A stretch of 64,000 nt of DNA from assembly GCF_026341825.1 (NCBI RefSeq), contig NZ_JAPENY010000001.1:3472001-3536000 (forward strand). The letters are read 5' to 3'. Each line of letters begins with the position of its first letter. The stretch's first letter is position 1. The translations under genes and the position numbers were made by a program. The stretch is from Streptomyces sp. NBC_00620 (GTDB taxonomy: Bacteria; Actinomycetota; Actinomycetes; Streptomycetales; Streptomycetaceae). The notes below the pieces were generated by a model that ran no database searches, was not told where the DNA came from, and worked only from the letters and a program-made list of their open reading frames with translations. This document shows positions 43,362 through 51,348 of the stretch, one piece after another.

Positions 43362-43894
43362 GGGAACTGGCCCGGGCCGAGGGCGAGCTCCTGGCGCGGC
43401 GCCTGTACCTGCCGTGGGTGCACGGGGCGGTCGCGGTGGCGGCCGGTGCCGGGGTGTGGGTGGTTCCGGACGAGTGGGTGCGGGCGGTGGCCTGTGCGGC
43501 GGTGCTGTTCACACCGGTCTGGGGCCTGGTGGTCGCGGCGCGGCTGGGGCGCGTCGCGTGGCTCCATGAGCTGCCCGAGGGAGAGGTTGCCCCGTTCGGG
43601 CCCAAGACGTTCGGGCCCAAGGCCCATGTCCGGGGCCTGCGTATCGCGTTCGCGGTGGCCGGCGGCATCGGCGTCGCGATGACGGCGCTCGTGCCCGAGT
43701 CCTGGCTCCGCTGGGGTCTTCCCCTGCTGGCGGCCTGGGCGGTCGTCGAAGTCGTACGCCGTTCCCGTGGGCCCTACCGCCGCGCGGACGAGGTCCGCGC
43801 TCTGGCGCTCGATGCCCCCTGGCACGAGGATTACCGGGCGCTCATCGAGGACCGGCGGCGGGCACTGTCCACCGGCCCCGGCGGCGCGGGGTGA
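43343..43894 (+). CDS. Membrane protein of unknown function
   Basis: A 183-residue protein with four predicted helices (about residues 24-40, 46-68, 100-115 and 120-138) and a cytosolic C-terminal tail rich in Arg and Asp. No known domain was seen. ATG 43343 follows GAGGGG; ATG 43358 (overlapping the previous stop as ATGA) is an alternative start. It is co-directional and overlapping with the gene before, and 19 bases ahead of the next one. Confidence 0.7.
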   Translation: MVSDGMRELARAEGELLARRLYLPWVHGAVAVAAGAGVWVVPDEWVRAVACAAVLFTPVWGLVVAARLGRVAWLHELPEGEVAPFGPKTFGPKAHVRGLRIAFAVAGGIGVAMTALVPESWLRWGLPLLAAWAVVEVVRRSRGPYRRADEVRALALDAPWHEDYRALIEDRRRALSTGPGGAG

Positions 43895-43913
43895 AGTAGA
43901 GGGGGAGCGCCAA

Positions 43914-44291
43914 GTGTCGGGTGCCGTAAGTGAAGCCGGAGCCGGTCACACGCCGTCCGTGTGGCAGCTCGCGAGGCGAAGGCCCTTGCTGTTCGCGCTG
44001 TTCGAGACCGTCCTCACCGCGGGGTGCGCCTTCACGTGGTGCGGGGTCGCGGCGCTGATCGGCCTTCGGGACCGGGCAGGGGAAGCGGGGGATCCCGAAC
44101 TCACCTACCGGCACCCCCTGTTCGTCCTCGCCTTCGTGGCGCTGGCCGGCCTTCCGGTCACCTGGGCCGCGCGCATCTTCCCAAGTCCGCGGCTGCGGAG
44201 GGTTCTTGAGCGGGTATTGGTGGCCCGGCTGGGCTTCTCGGTCCTCGTCTCCGCCGGTGCCGCACTCCTGTTGGCACTGGGGCTGTACTGA
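43914..44291 (+). CDS. Small membrane protein of unknown function
   Basis: A 125-residue protein with three predicted helices (LFALFETVLTAGCAFTWCGVAALI, LFVLAFVALAGLPVTWAARI and FSVLVSAGAALLLALGLY). No enzyme or transporter motif is visible. GTG 43914 follows GGGGGAG at six bases. It is the third co-oriented membrane protein of the run, which ends with a 110-base gap before the two N/Q-motif proteins. Confidence 0.68.
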   Translation: MSGAVSEAGAGHTPSVWQLARRRPLLFALFETVLTAGCAFTWCGVAALIGLRDRAGEAGDPELTYRHPLFVLAFVALAGLPVTWAARIFPSPRLRRVLERVLVARLGFSVLVSAGAALLLALGLY

Positions 44292-44401
44292 TCCGTCCGG
44301 TGTCGCGGCTTCTCCCCACGAAGTTCGTCATTCCCGTACAACCAAGGGGACTCGGAGTCCTACGCTGGTCGCTGTACGTATCTGACGCATCGGGGGATTC
44401 A

Positions 44402-44731
44402 GTGGCGACCTTCAATATCAACCAACAGAGCGGCAACATCCAGCAGGCCGACGTGATCCACAACCACGGTGGCGTACCGGGCGAGCTGACGCAGACGCTG
44501 ACCCGGCTCATCGAAGAGTTGCGGGCGCAGTCCACGCAGGGCGACGACCGCGCGGCCCTGGCGGCCACCGAGCTCGTCGGTGCGCTGGAGGAGGCCTCGT
44601 CCCCCGAGGCGCGTCCGGGCCGGATCCGAGCCGCGCTGACGAAGGCCGCGGAGCTGCTCGCCGGGGTCGCGACGGCGGCCGGGATCGTCGGCTCGCTCGA
44701 GGCGATCGCCGCCGCACTGCCGCTCGGCTGA
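44402..44731 (+). CDS. Small protein with N/Q-rich N-terminal motif
   Basis: A 109-residue soluble protein. Residues 3-24 read FNINQQSGNIQQADVIHNHG, an alternating N/Q/G-rich strand also found, in changed form, at the start of the next gene (FRIDRQQADLIQQADTINNYG). The rest is helical: LTQTLTRLIEELRAQ, then an Ala-rich amphipathic end LTKAAELLAGVATAAGIVGSLEAI. Similar N-terminal strands are known from bacterial amyloid-signalling and NLR-associated small proteins, so a homotypic contact motif is possible. GTG 44402 follows GGGGA. Confidence 0.72.
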   Translation: MATFNINQQSGNIQQADVIHNHGGVPGELTQTLTRLIEELRAQSTQGDDRAALAATELVGALEEASSPEARPGRIRAALTKAAELLAGVATAAGIVGSLEAIAAALPLG

Positions 44732-44737
44732 CCCGGC

Positions 44738-45241
44738 ATGGCTGACTTCAGGATCGACCGCCAGCAGGCTGACCTCATTCAGCAAGCGGACACCATCAAC
44801 AACTACGGCCCGCCGCAGGTGGATCACCGGGCGGCGGCCGAGGCGGCGCTCAATGAGCGGGAGTACGAGAGTGCGATCCGCCATCTGAAACAGGTGCTCG
44901 AGACGGATCCCGGCGACAGCCTCGCCCGCTTCCGGCTGGTGGTCGCCGCTCTGCGCGGCTGCCACCCGGACCGCTACGGCGCGCGGCAGACCCAGGCTCT
45001 GACGGAGCGTCTGGTACGGCTGGCCACCGAGGATCCCGGCTGTCACCACGCCAAGGTCCTCGCGCTCGTCATCAACGACGCCATGCTCGCCCGCGGCAGC
45101 GGTCGGCCGAGGCAGCCGACGCCCGACACCCGTCGGCTCGTCACCCTCGTCGACCCGGCACGCGGCCGGGAAATCCTCGCGCACGTGCCCGTGCCGGACA
45201 GCCCGACATGGGTCCTGCTCGAAGGCTCGCTGCGCCGCTGA
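44738..45241 (+). CDS. TPR-like protein with the same N-terminal motif
   Basis: A 167-residue soluble protein. The N-terminal FRIDRQQADLIQQADTINNYG mirrors the motif of the preceding gene (7 bases upstream). Residues 28-120 look like tetratricopeptide helices (AAAEAALNEREYESAIRHLKQVLETDPGDSLARFRLVVAAL). The C-terminus has LVTLVDPARGREILAHVPVP. The motif plus TPR arrangement resembles effector-associated adaptor proteins. Its role is not known. The two genes are almost certainly one operon. Confidence 0.74.
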   Translation: MADFRIDRQQADLIQQADTINNYGPPQVDHRAAAEAALNEREYESAIRHLKQVLETDPGDSLARFRLVVAALRGCHPDRYGARQTQALTERLVRLATEDPGCHHAKVLALVINDAMLARGSGRPRQPTPDTRRLVTLVDPARGREILAHVPVPDSPTWVLLEGSLRR

Positions 45242-45313
45242 CACCGCGCTCGGCACCCCACCCTGCTCGGCATCCCGCTCGCTCATCCCTGTTCGATCTT
45301 CAGGAGAACTCAC

Positions 45314-46267
45314 GTGACCACACCCACGCCTCCAGGGGTACCCACGCGTCCGCCGGCTCAGTGGATCGCCCGCTACTTCGTGGACCCGCCCAATCCGGCC
45401 GACCTGAAGGCCGCCCAGCTGAAGATGGCGTTCGGCGGCGGTGGCCTCGTACTCGGAGTGGTGCTGCTCGCCGCCGGGGGAGACGCTTCCTTCCTGGGCG
45501 CCGTCGGGCTGGTGGTCGGCTTCATCCTCGGCGTCAAGGGCTGGAACGCCAAGCGCGCGTACGACGCCGCGTACGCCCTGGCCATGCCGCGCCCCTCCGA
45601 CGCGGAGATCGACCAGCTCATCGCCACGGACGCCTTCTCGATCGTGAACCGGTCGCTGCCGCAGCTCGGACTCACGCCCGCCGACCTGGTGACGCCCCGC
45701 GGCGTCACCGGATCCGGCGGGGCGAGCTTCGACGACATCGCCGCCAACTCCGGGCCGCAGAGCGGTGTGGGCGGACCCGGGGACAACCAAATGGTGGTCT
45801 GGGGCCCCGCGTTCCCCTGCAACAGCGCCTTCGGCGACGACGGCCGGATGCGGTACTCGAAGTACGAGTTCATGGTGATCTGCCCGACCCACTACCTGCT
45901 GGCCATCTACCGCTGCGAACTCGACCTGTACAGCGGTCAGCTGAAGTCGGAGCAGACGCACGAGTACCACTACCAGGACGTGGTGGCCGTGCGCACCGCG
46001 TCCGTGCCGCTGCACAGGGGCGGCATCACCATCCAGCCGAGGGCTTCGCAGCGGGCGGCCTTCGCGCGGTTCGACACCGTTCGGCAGATGCAGATCGTCG
46101 TCTCCAGCGGTGACCGCACCTCGGTCACCCTCCGGGTGTCCAGCGCCGCCGACGTCACCGTCGACTCGAACGACCCGCTGGACTTCCCGCAGGTGCTCGA
46201 GAGGGTGCGCGCGACGCTGCGGGAGAAGAAGGGCGGCGTCCGCGCACCCGACGAGGACCTGCTCTGA
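45314..46267 (+). CDS. Membrane-anchored protein of unknown function
   Basis: A 317-residue protein. After a Pro/Thr-rich start, two helices (about 41-56 and 60-76, AFGGGGLVLGVVLLAAGG and FLGAVGLVVGFILGV) form a hairpin. A soluble domain of about 230 residues follows with repeated beta-strands (YEFMVICPTHYLLAIYRCELDLY, EYHYQDVVAVRT, RQMQIVVSSGDRTSVTLRV). This could be a PH- or DUF-type cytosolic domain; not identified. GTG 45314 follows CAGGAGA. It probably ends the run starting at 42717. Confidence 0.75.
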   Translation: MTTPTPPGVPTRPPAQWIARYFVDPPNPADLKAAQLKMAFGGGGLVLGVVLLAAGGDASFLGAVGLVVGFILGVKGWNAKRAYDAAYALAMPRPSDAEIDQLIATDAFSIVNRSLPQLGLTPADLVTPRGVTGSGGASFDDIAANSGPQSGVGGPGDNQMVVWGPAFPCNSAFGDDGRMRYSKYEFMVICPTHYLLAIYRCELDLYSGQLKSEQTHEYHYQDVVAVRTASVPLHRGGITIQPRASQRAAFARFDTVRQMQIVVSSGDRTSVTLRVSSAADVTVDSNDPLDFPQVLERVRATLREKKGGVRAPDEDLL

Positions 46268-46276
46268 GCGTCGCTG

Positions 46277-47377
46277 CTACTTCGTCACGTTCGGCGGCGT
46301 CAGAGGCGAGGCCGCCTGGGACTGCGGGGACGTGGAGGAGGCGTAGGCGGACGGGGCCGCCATGCCGGCCGTCGGGTCGGCGGGCGCGGCCTCGTCCTCC
46401 GTCTGGGCCGGAAGGCCGCCGACGATCCGGATGTCGGCGGCGTCGAAGGCCCGCTTGATACGCCAGCGCAGCTCGCGTTCGACGATCAGTGCCTTGCCGG
46501 GCATCGTCTTCGCCGAGACGCGGACGACCATCGAGTCGAGGAAGACGTTGTCGAGGCCGAGGACCTCGATCGGGCCCCAGAGACGCTCGTTCCAGGGCTC
46601 GGCCTTGCTCATGGTCTCGCCGACCTGGTTGAGGACGGCCTGGACGTGGTCCAGGTCCTCCGAGGAACGGACCGTGACGTCGACACCGGCCGTGGCCCAG
46701 CCCTGGGAGAGGTTGCCGATGCGCTTGACCTCGCCGTTGCGGACGTACCAGATCTCGCCGTTGTCGCCGCGGAGCTTCGTCACGCGGAGGCCGACCTCGA
46801 CGACCTCGCCGGAGGCGACGCCCGCGTCGATCGTGTCGCCGACGCCGTACTGGTCCTCAAGGATCATGAAGACGCCGGAGAGGAAGTCCGTGACGAGATT
46901 GCGGGCGCCGAAACCGATCGCCACGCCCGCGACACCCGCCGAGGCGAGCAGCGGCGCCAGGTTGATCTCGAAGGTGCCGAGGACCATCAGCGCGGCCGTG
47001 CCCATGATCACGAAGGACGCGACCGAGCGGAGCACCGAGCCGATGGCCTGGGAGCGCTGGCGGCGGCGTTCGACGTTCACCAGGAGGCCGCCGAGCGCGG
47101 TGCCGTCCACCGCCTGAGCGGTGGAGTTCATGTGCTCTATCAGCTTGCTGATCGCCCGCCGTACCGCCACTCTCAGCACGGCCGCGATCACCACGATCAG
47201 CAGGACCCGCAGGCCGATGCTGAGCCACGTCGACCAGTTCTGCTCGACCCAGCTCGCGGCATTGGTCGCGCTTTCCTGGGCGTCCTGAAGCGTTGCGGTC
47301 GCCGGGTCGGTCGCCGTCGAGGAAGGAGACGGGGACGGCGAAGGCGTGGCGGCGGCCACTAGGACGGGCAAGGACAC
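46277..47377 (-). CDS. MscS-type mechanosensitive channel
   Basis: A 366-residue small-conductance channel. It has an N-terminal Pro/Ser stretch, helix 1 (WLSIGLRVLLIVVIAAVLR), helix 2 near 115, and the pore helix LLASAGVAGVAIGFGARNLVTDFLSG with the Gly/Ala pattern that lines the pore. The beta domain VGDTIDAGVASGEVVEVGLRVTKLR and a C-terminal alpha/beta domain follow. It releases solutes on osmotic downshock. GTG 47377 follows GGAGG at eight bases. Convergent with the operon to its left; the two stops lie only about 10 bases apart with no hairpin seen. Confidence 0.93.
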   Translation of the reverse strand: MSLPVLVAAATPSPSPSPSSTATDPATATLQDAQESATNAASWVEQNWSTWLSIGLRVLLIVVIAAVLRVAVRRAISKLIEHMNSTAQAVDGTALGGLLVNVERRRQRSQAIGSVLRSVASFVIMGTAALMVLGTFEINLAPLLASAGVAGVAIGFGARNLVTDFLSGVFMILEDQYGVGDTIDAGVASGEVVEVGLRVTKLRGDNGEIWYVRNGEVKRIGNLSQGWATAGVDVTVRSSEDLDHVQAVLNQVGETMSKAEPWNERLWGPIEVLGLDNVFLDSMVVRVSAKTMPGKALIVERELRWRIKRAFDAADIRIVGGLPAQTEDEAAPADPTAGMAAPSAYASSTSPQSQAASPLTPPNVTK

Positions 47378-47649
47378 AGCAGGTACCTCCAGGCGTAGCT
47401 GTCCGCCCGCGGCAGGGACACATGAGGGGCACCGATCGGGCAGAACCACCACACTAACGGGGCATTGTGTGTCGATCGTTGCCATGTGCAGGGGAGAGGC
47501 CGTACTCACCTGGGGATGAAGAGTGTGTGGTCGAAAACACTCCCAGCCCGTTACCGGGACATGGTGGCGCTTCCACCAGGCATTCGGGGACACTGGCCAC
47601 AGATCGTCCCGGCGCGAGCCACGCGCCGCCGGCGTACAAGGAGGCATCC

Positions 47650-48186
47650 GTGCCGCACGTCCTGGTCCTCAACGCGTCGTACGAGCCGCTCGGCGTCGTA
47701 CCGCTCCGCCGCGCGCTCGTCCTCGTACTGGAGAACAAGGCTGTCAGCCTCGAGGAATCCGGCGCCTTTATGCATAGCGCGACCGTTACTGTCCCCGCAC
47801 CCAGCGTGGTCCGGCTGAAGAGGTTCGTACGGGTCCCTTATCGGGGGCCCGTTCCACTCACCCGTCGCGCGCTCTTCGCCCGCGACGGCGGCCGGTGCAT
47901 GTACTGCGGTGGCGTCGCAACCAGCGTCGACCACGTCATCCCGCGCTCCCGCGGAGGTCAGCACGCCTGGGAGAACGTGGTGGCTTCATGCCGCCGCTGC
48001 AACCACACCAAGGCCGACCGTCACCTGGTCGAGATCGGCTGGCGCCTGCGCCATAAACCCGCCCCGCCATCGGGGCTCGCCTGGCGCATCATCGGAACCG
48101 GACATAGGGACCCGCGCTGGCTGCCTTACCTGCAGCCGTACGGCGCGGAAGACGCGATGGCCCGGATCGACGGCATTTCCGCCTGA
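47650..48186 (+). CDS. HNH endonuclease
   Basis: A 178-residue protein. The N-terminal domain VLVLNASYEPLGVVPLRRALVLVLENKA is typical of a widely conserved actinobacterial HNH group. The nuclease domain (about 85-135) has the zinc pairs CMYCGG and CRRCNHTK around the catalytic SVDHVIPRSRGGQHAWENVVAS (His of HNH). There is no adjacent toxin, methylase or phage gene, so it is a housekeeping nuclease of unknown job. GTG 47650 follows AAGGAGG. A 16-bp hairpin ends it. Confidence 0.9.
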   Translation: MPHVLVLNASYEPLGVVPLRRALVLVLENKAVSLEESGAFMHSATVTVPAPSVVRLKRFVRVPYRGPVPLTRRALFARDGGRCMYCGGVATSVDHVIPRSRGGQHAWENVVASCRRCNHTKADRHLVEIGWRLRHKPAPPSGLAWRIIGTGHRDPRWLPYLQPYGAEDAMARIDGISA

Positions 48187-48213
48187 CGATCCGGGCCTTC
48201 GTCTTGCCTCGTT

Positions 48214-48254
48214 CCGGCTCCCCGGGAGGACCCCTGTGCCTCCCGGGGAGCCGG
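48214..48254. terminator. Perfect 16-bp hairpin between convergent genes
   Basis: CCGGCTCCCCGGGAGG (48214-48229) pairs exactly with 48239-48254 across a 9-base loop, between the HNH gene and the convergent FtsX-type permease gene. Confidence 0.88.
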
Positions 48255-48288
48255 CCGTCATGCCCGCGTACAGCGGCTGTGCGAAATG

Positions 48289-49635
48289 TCACGCATAGCG
48301 CAGCTCCGCCGGGTGGACGGAGCGGCGCAGCAGCGGCAGTGACGTGGCGGCGGCAAGCAGGCATGCGGCATATACGGCGACGGGGACCAGCAGGGGCAGC
48401 AGCGGCACCGATCCGCCGTCGCCGTCGGCGAGCACCGCGTACCAGACGCTGATCGCCATGCCCCCGGCGCCGGCCAGCGCGACCGCGGGGGCCAGCGGCA
48501 GGGCCGTCTCCAGGAGCAGCGCCCGGCCGAGTACGGCGTGCGGCACCCCGGCGGCGGATTGCGCGGCCAGCCCGCGGCGCCGGGTGGCCAGTGACTCGGC
48601 GGTGCCGACGGCGAGGCCGGAGAGGGTGATCGCCACGGCGACCAGGATCGCGGCGCCCGTCAGATCGACACCGGTCGTGTAGAAGGACATGTCCAAGGCC
48701 ATCATCTCGGGGCCGCGCGTGTGGAGTGTGTCAAGCAGCACCTGCCGTACGCCGATGAAACCGGTCCCCACCACGGTCACCAGCAGGACCGCCGCGTGGG
48801 TGCGGGCAGCCGCCCACGGGTCGTCGCGCAGGCGCTCGGCGGCGATGAGTGTCGCCGGGTCTCCGGTGCGGGCCGCGAGCCGGCGGCCGGTGAGGCGGGC
48901 GGTGGCGCCGGTCACCCGTACGGCGCCCGCACCGGTGACGATCACCACGCCCAGGACGAGCGGCGGCGCCGTGCCGAACCCGCCGAAGTCGTCCGGGGCC
49001 ATGACGAGCCCCACGAACAGGATCACCGGTGCCGCCATCAGGAACGCTGTGCCCGGCCCCCGGCCCGTGCTCGGTCGCGTCCGCCGCACCCAGCCCAGCG
49101 GCGAGGCGACCACGCGGCGCAGCGCGAGCGTGCTCATCAGCGCGCCCAGCAGGGGCACGGCCACGGCGATCACCGCGAACCCCGCCCAGACGGTGACCGG
49201 CGGATGCTGCCACTCGACCAGCAGGAGCAGCGCGGAGAAGACGGTGGCGACCGCCGAGCCCACGAGGCAAGTGAGCCCCGCCTCCAGCGCGGCGATCCGC
49301 CGCACCTGGGCCGGAGAGGCCCCCGCCAGGCGCAGCCCGGCCAGCCGCCGGTCGCGGTGTACGGCACCGATGCGGGCGCACTGCCCGAGGAAGCCGAGCA
49401 CCGGGACGAGCAGGAGAAGCAGCGTGAGGACGATGCCGGAGCGCTCGCCGGGACGGTCGAGCAGACCGTTGCCGATGGACAGGTGGTGCAGCCCCCGCAG
49501 CGAGGCGACCGCGACCGCGGCAAGACCGAAGCCGGTGGCGAGCCCCGCCCCGACAGCTGTGAGCGTGATCCGCCACCACTCCCGCCGGTCGGAACCGCGG
49601 GTCAGCAGCAGCGCGAGCCTGAGATCGGTCCTCAC
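48289..49635 (-). CDS. FtsX-like ABC transporter permease
   Basis: A 448-residue permease of the FtsX/MacB type with about eight helices. An N-terminal segment and the first FtsX-like domain (helices near 62-80, 120-140 and 150-170) are followed by a second (near 330-440). It pairs with the ATPase upstream (GTGA overlap) to form an exporter of a lipid, peptide or drug. A PadR gene heads the operon. It reads as an intact, single polypeptide, where some species split it. Confidence 0.88.
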   Translation of the reverse strand: MRTDLRLALLLTRGSDRREWWRITLTAVGAGLATGFGLAAVAVASLRGLHHLSIGNGLLDRPGERSGIVLTLLLLLVPVLGFLGQCARIGAVHRDRRLAGLRLAGASPAQVRRIAALEAGLTCLVGSAVATVFSALLLLVEWQHPPVTVWAGFAVIAVAVPLLGALMSTLALRRVVASPLGWVRRTRPSTGRGPGTAFLMAAPVILFVGLVMAPDDFGGFGTAPPLVLGVVIVTGAGAVRVTGATARLTGRRLAARTGDPATLIAAERLRDDPWAAARTHAAVLLVTVVGTGFIGVRQVLLDTLHTRGPEMMALDMSFYTTGVDLTGAAILVAVAITLSGLAVGTAESLATRRRGLAAQSAAGVPHAVLGRALLLETALPLAPAVALAGAGGMAISVWYAVLADGDGGSVPLLPLLVPVAVYAACLLAAATSLPLLRRSVHPAELRYA

Positions 49636-50345
49636 GGGGACACCTCCACGGACGCGTCGACCGCCGAGCCGACCGCGGGGCCGCCGGCCACGACCCCGTC
49701 CCGCAGCGCGACCTCCCGATCCGCGTACGCCGCCACCTGCGCGTCATGCGTGATCAGCAGGACCGCCGTACCCGACTCGCGGGCCGTGTGCACCAGCGCG
49801 GTCATCACCTGCTCCCCGGCGAGGGAGTCCAGCGCGCCGGTCGGCTCGTCCGCGAAGACGATCCTCGGGCCGGTCACGAGGGCCCGCGCGAGCGACACCC
49901 GCTGCGCCTGGCCGCCGCTCATCTCACCGGGCCGCAGCGCCTCCTGCCCGCGTACGCCGAACCGCTCCAGCCACTCGCCCGCCCGCTCCTGGGCCGTCGT
50001 ACGCGCGGTGCCCGCGAGCATCAGCGGCAGCGCCACGTTGTCGAGCGCGGTCAGTTCGGGGATCAGCTGACCGAACTGGAACACCACCCCGAAGTCGGTA
50101 CGCCGCAGTTCGCTGAGCCGTTTCTCGGGGAGGCGGTCCAGGCGCTCACCGTCGTAGTGCACCGTGCCCTCCTCCGGGCGGACGATGCCGCAGAGGCAGT
50201 GCAGCAGCGTGGACTTGCCGCTGCCGCTGGCCCCGGTGACGGCCAGGATCTCGCCCGCGCGCAGGTCCACCGAGGCGCCGCGCAGGGCCCGGGTGGCACC
50301 GTGCGCCTTGAACAGGCCCCTGGCTGCCAGGAGTGGGTTGCTCAT
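49632..50345 (-). CDS. ABC transporter ATP-binding protein
   Basis: A 237-residue ATPase of the LolD/MacB group. It has Walker A GASGSGKST (near 39), Q-loop VVFQFGQLIPELTALDNVALPLML, signature MSGGQAQRVSLARAL, Walker B IVFADEPTGALD and the H-loop LITHDAQVA. The gene overlaps PadR by ATGA and the permease by GTGA, so the three genes are translated together. Confidence 0.93.
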   Translation of the reverse strand: MSNPLLAARGLFKAHGATRALRGASVDLRAGEILAVTGASGSGKSTLLHCLCGIVRPEEGTVHYDGERLDRLPEKRLSELRRTDFGVVFQFGQLIPELTALDNVALPLMLAGTARTTAQERAGEWLERFGVRGQEALRPGEMSGGQAQRVSLARALVTGPRIVFADEPTGALDSLAGEQVMTALVHTARESGTAVLLITHDAQVAAYADREVALRDGVVAGGPAVGSAVDASVEVSP

Positions 50346-50884
50346 GCTGCGTCGACCTCCGCGGTCAGAGTGGTGAGCCGGGCCGCCGTCGTGGTCATCC
50401 AACGGAGGTCGGCGTCAAGGTGGTTGAGGGCGTAGTCGGCCGAGAGGACGGTCGCGAGACCGGCGCCGGGCGCGGTCTTCAGCGAGGTGAGCTCGCGCAT
50501 CCGCGCCATGTGCGCGGCGCGTTGCGCCGCCAGATAGCCGGCCGGATCCGCCGAGGCGAGGATCGCGACGACGACCTTGGCGAAGATCTCGTTGGTCACG
50601 AAGGGCGCGGGCGGGGTGATCTCCCCTGCCCAGTGGGCCAGTTCGCGTGATCCGTCGTCGGTCGAGCGGTACAGCGTCCGCTCCGGGCCGCCGTCCGAGC
50701 CGGTCCCCTCGACCTCCGCGAGACCGTCGCGGACCAGCCGCTGCAAGGTTGTGTAGACCTGCCCGTAGGCCAACGGGCGGGCCTGCGGGAAGCGTTCGTC
50801 GTGGCGTCGCTTGAGGTCGTACCCATGGCTGGGACCTCCGGCGAGCAGCCCCAGCAGGATGTGGCGGGTGCTCATGCGGTTCAT
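50342..50884 (-). CDS. PadR-family regulator of the ABC exporter
   Basis: A 180-residue winged-helix repressor: STRHILLGLLAGGPSHGYDLKRRHDERF, then AYGQVYTTLQRLVRDGLAEVEG (recognition and wing), followed by a Vir-like helical C-terminus for dimerisation. It is first in an operon with an ABC exporter, the usual self-regulated drug-efflux layout. Upstream of the start lies AT-rich DNA with repeated ATGTA (about 50886-50915), a likely operator. An in-frame ATG at codon 4 (MSTRH) may be the true start. Confidence 0.88.
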   Translation of the reverse strand: MNRMSTRHILLGLLAGGPSHGYDLKRRHDERFPQARPLAYGQVYTTLQRLVRDGLAEVEGTGSDGGPERTLYRSTDDGSRELAHWAGEITPPAPFVTNEIFAKVVVAILASADPAGYLAAQRAAHMARMRELTSLKTAPGAGLATVLSADYALNHLDADLRWMTTTAARLTTLTAEVDAA

Positions 50885-51108
50885 TATGTACTCGATATAT
50901 GTAGTGAGTGAATAGTGAGCCCGGGAAAGTCTCGCGAGCGGCGGCGACGAGAGTGGCCGAAATGACCTGCTTGCACCAACCTGGAGGGGTTGCGCGGGAA
51001 CAGAACGTGACCACTACCACGTTGTTCGTCCGTGTACGTCTGCCGTCGCGCCCGCTGGGTAGGGCTGCGGTAACCCGCTTCCAGCCGTACGACGACAAGG
51101 AGACCCTC

Positions 51109-51348
51109 GTGGCCGCATCGGCACACCTTCTGCTCTCGGCCCTCTCCAAACGCGGGGCGCAACCGTCCGCCGACCTTCAGGACCCGCAGCTGTGCGTCTT
51201 CAGCGCGGAGAGCACCTGCGCCGAGACCCCGCTGACCAGCGAGCCCCCACTCCCCGACGCCGAGCCGCTGACCAGCGAGCCGCCGCTGGCCGACGCGGCG
51301 CACCTGACGAGCGAGCCCACCTCCACCGGCGCCGCGTCGGGGGTCTAG
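51109..51348 (+). CDS. Small protein with LTSEP repeats, coupled to malQ
   Basis: A 79-residue protein starting VAASAHLLLSALSKRGAQPSADLQDPQLCVFSAE. The C-terminal third holds three imperfect 12-residue repeats: LTSEPPLPDAEP, LTSEPPLADAAH and LTSEPTSTGAAS. GTG 51109 follows AAGGAG at six bases, a strong start; a GTG at 51007 has a weak site. Its TAG stop is followed directly by the malQ ATG. No function is known; the tight join to a glycan enzyme suggests co-regulated translation. Confidence 0.6.
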   Translation: MAASAHLLLSALSKRGAQPSADLQDPQLCVFSAESTCAETPLTSEPPLPDAEPLTSEPPLADAAHLTSEPTSTGAASGV

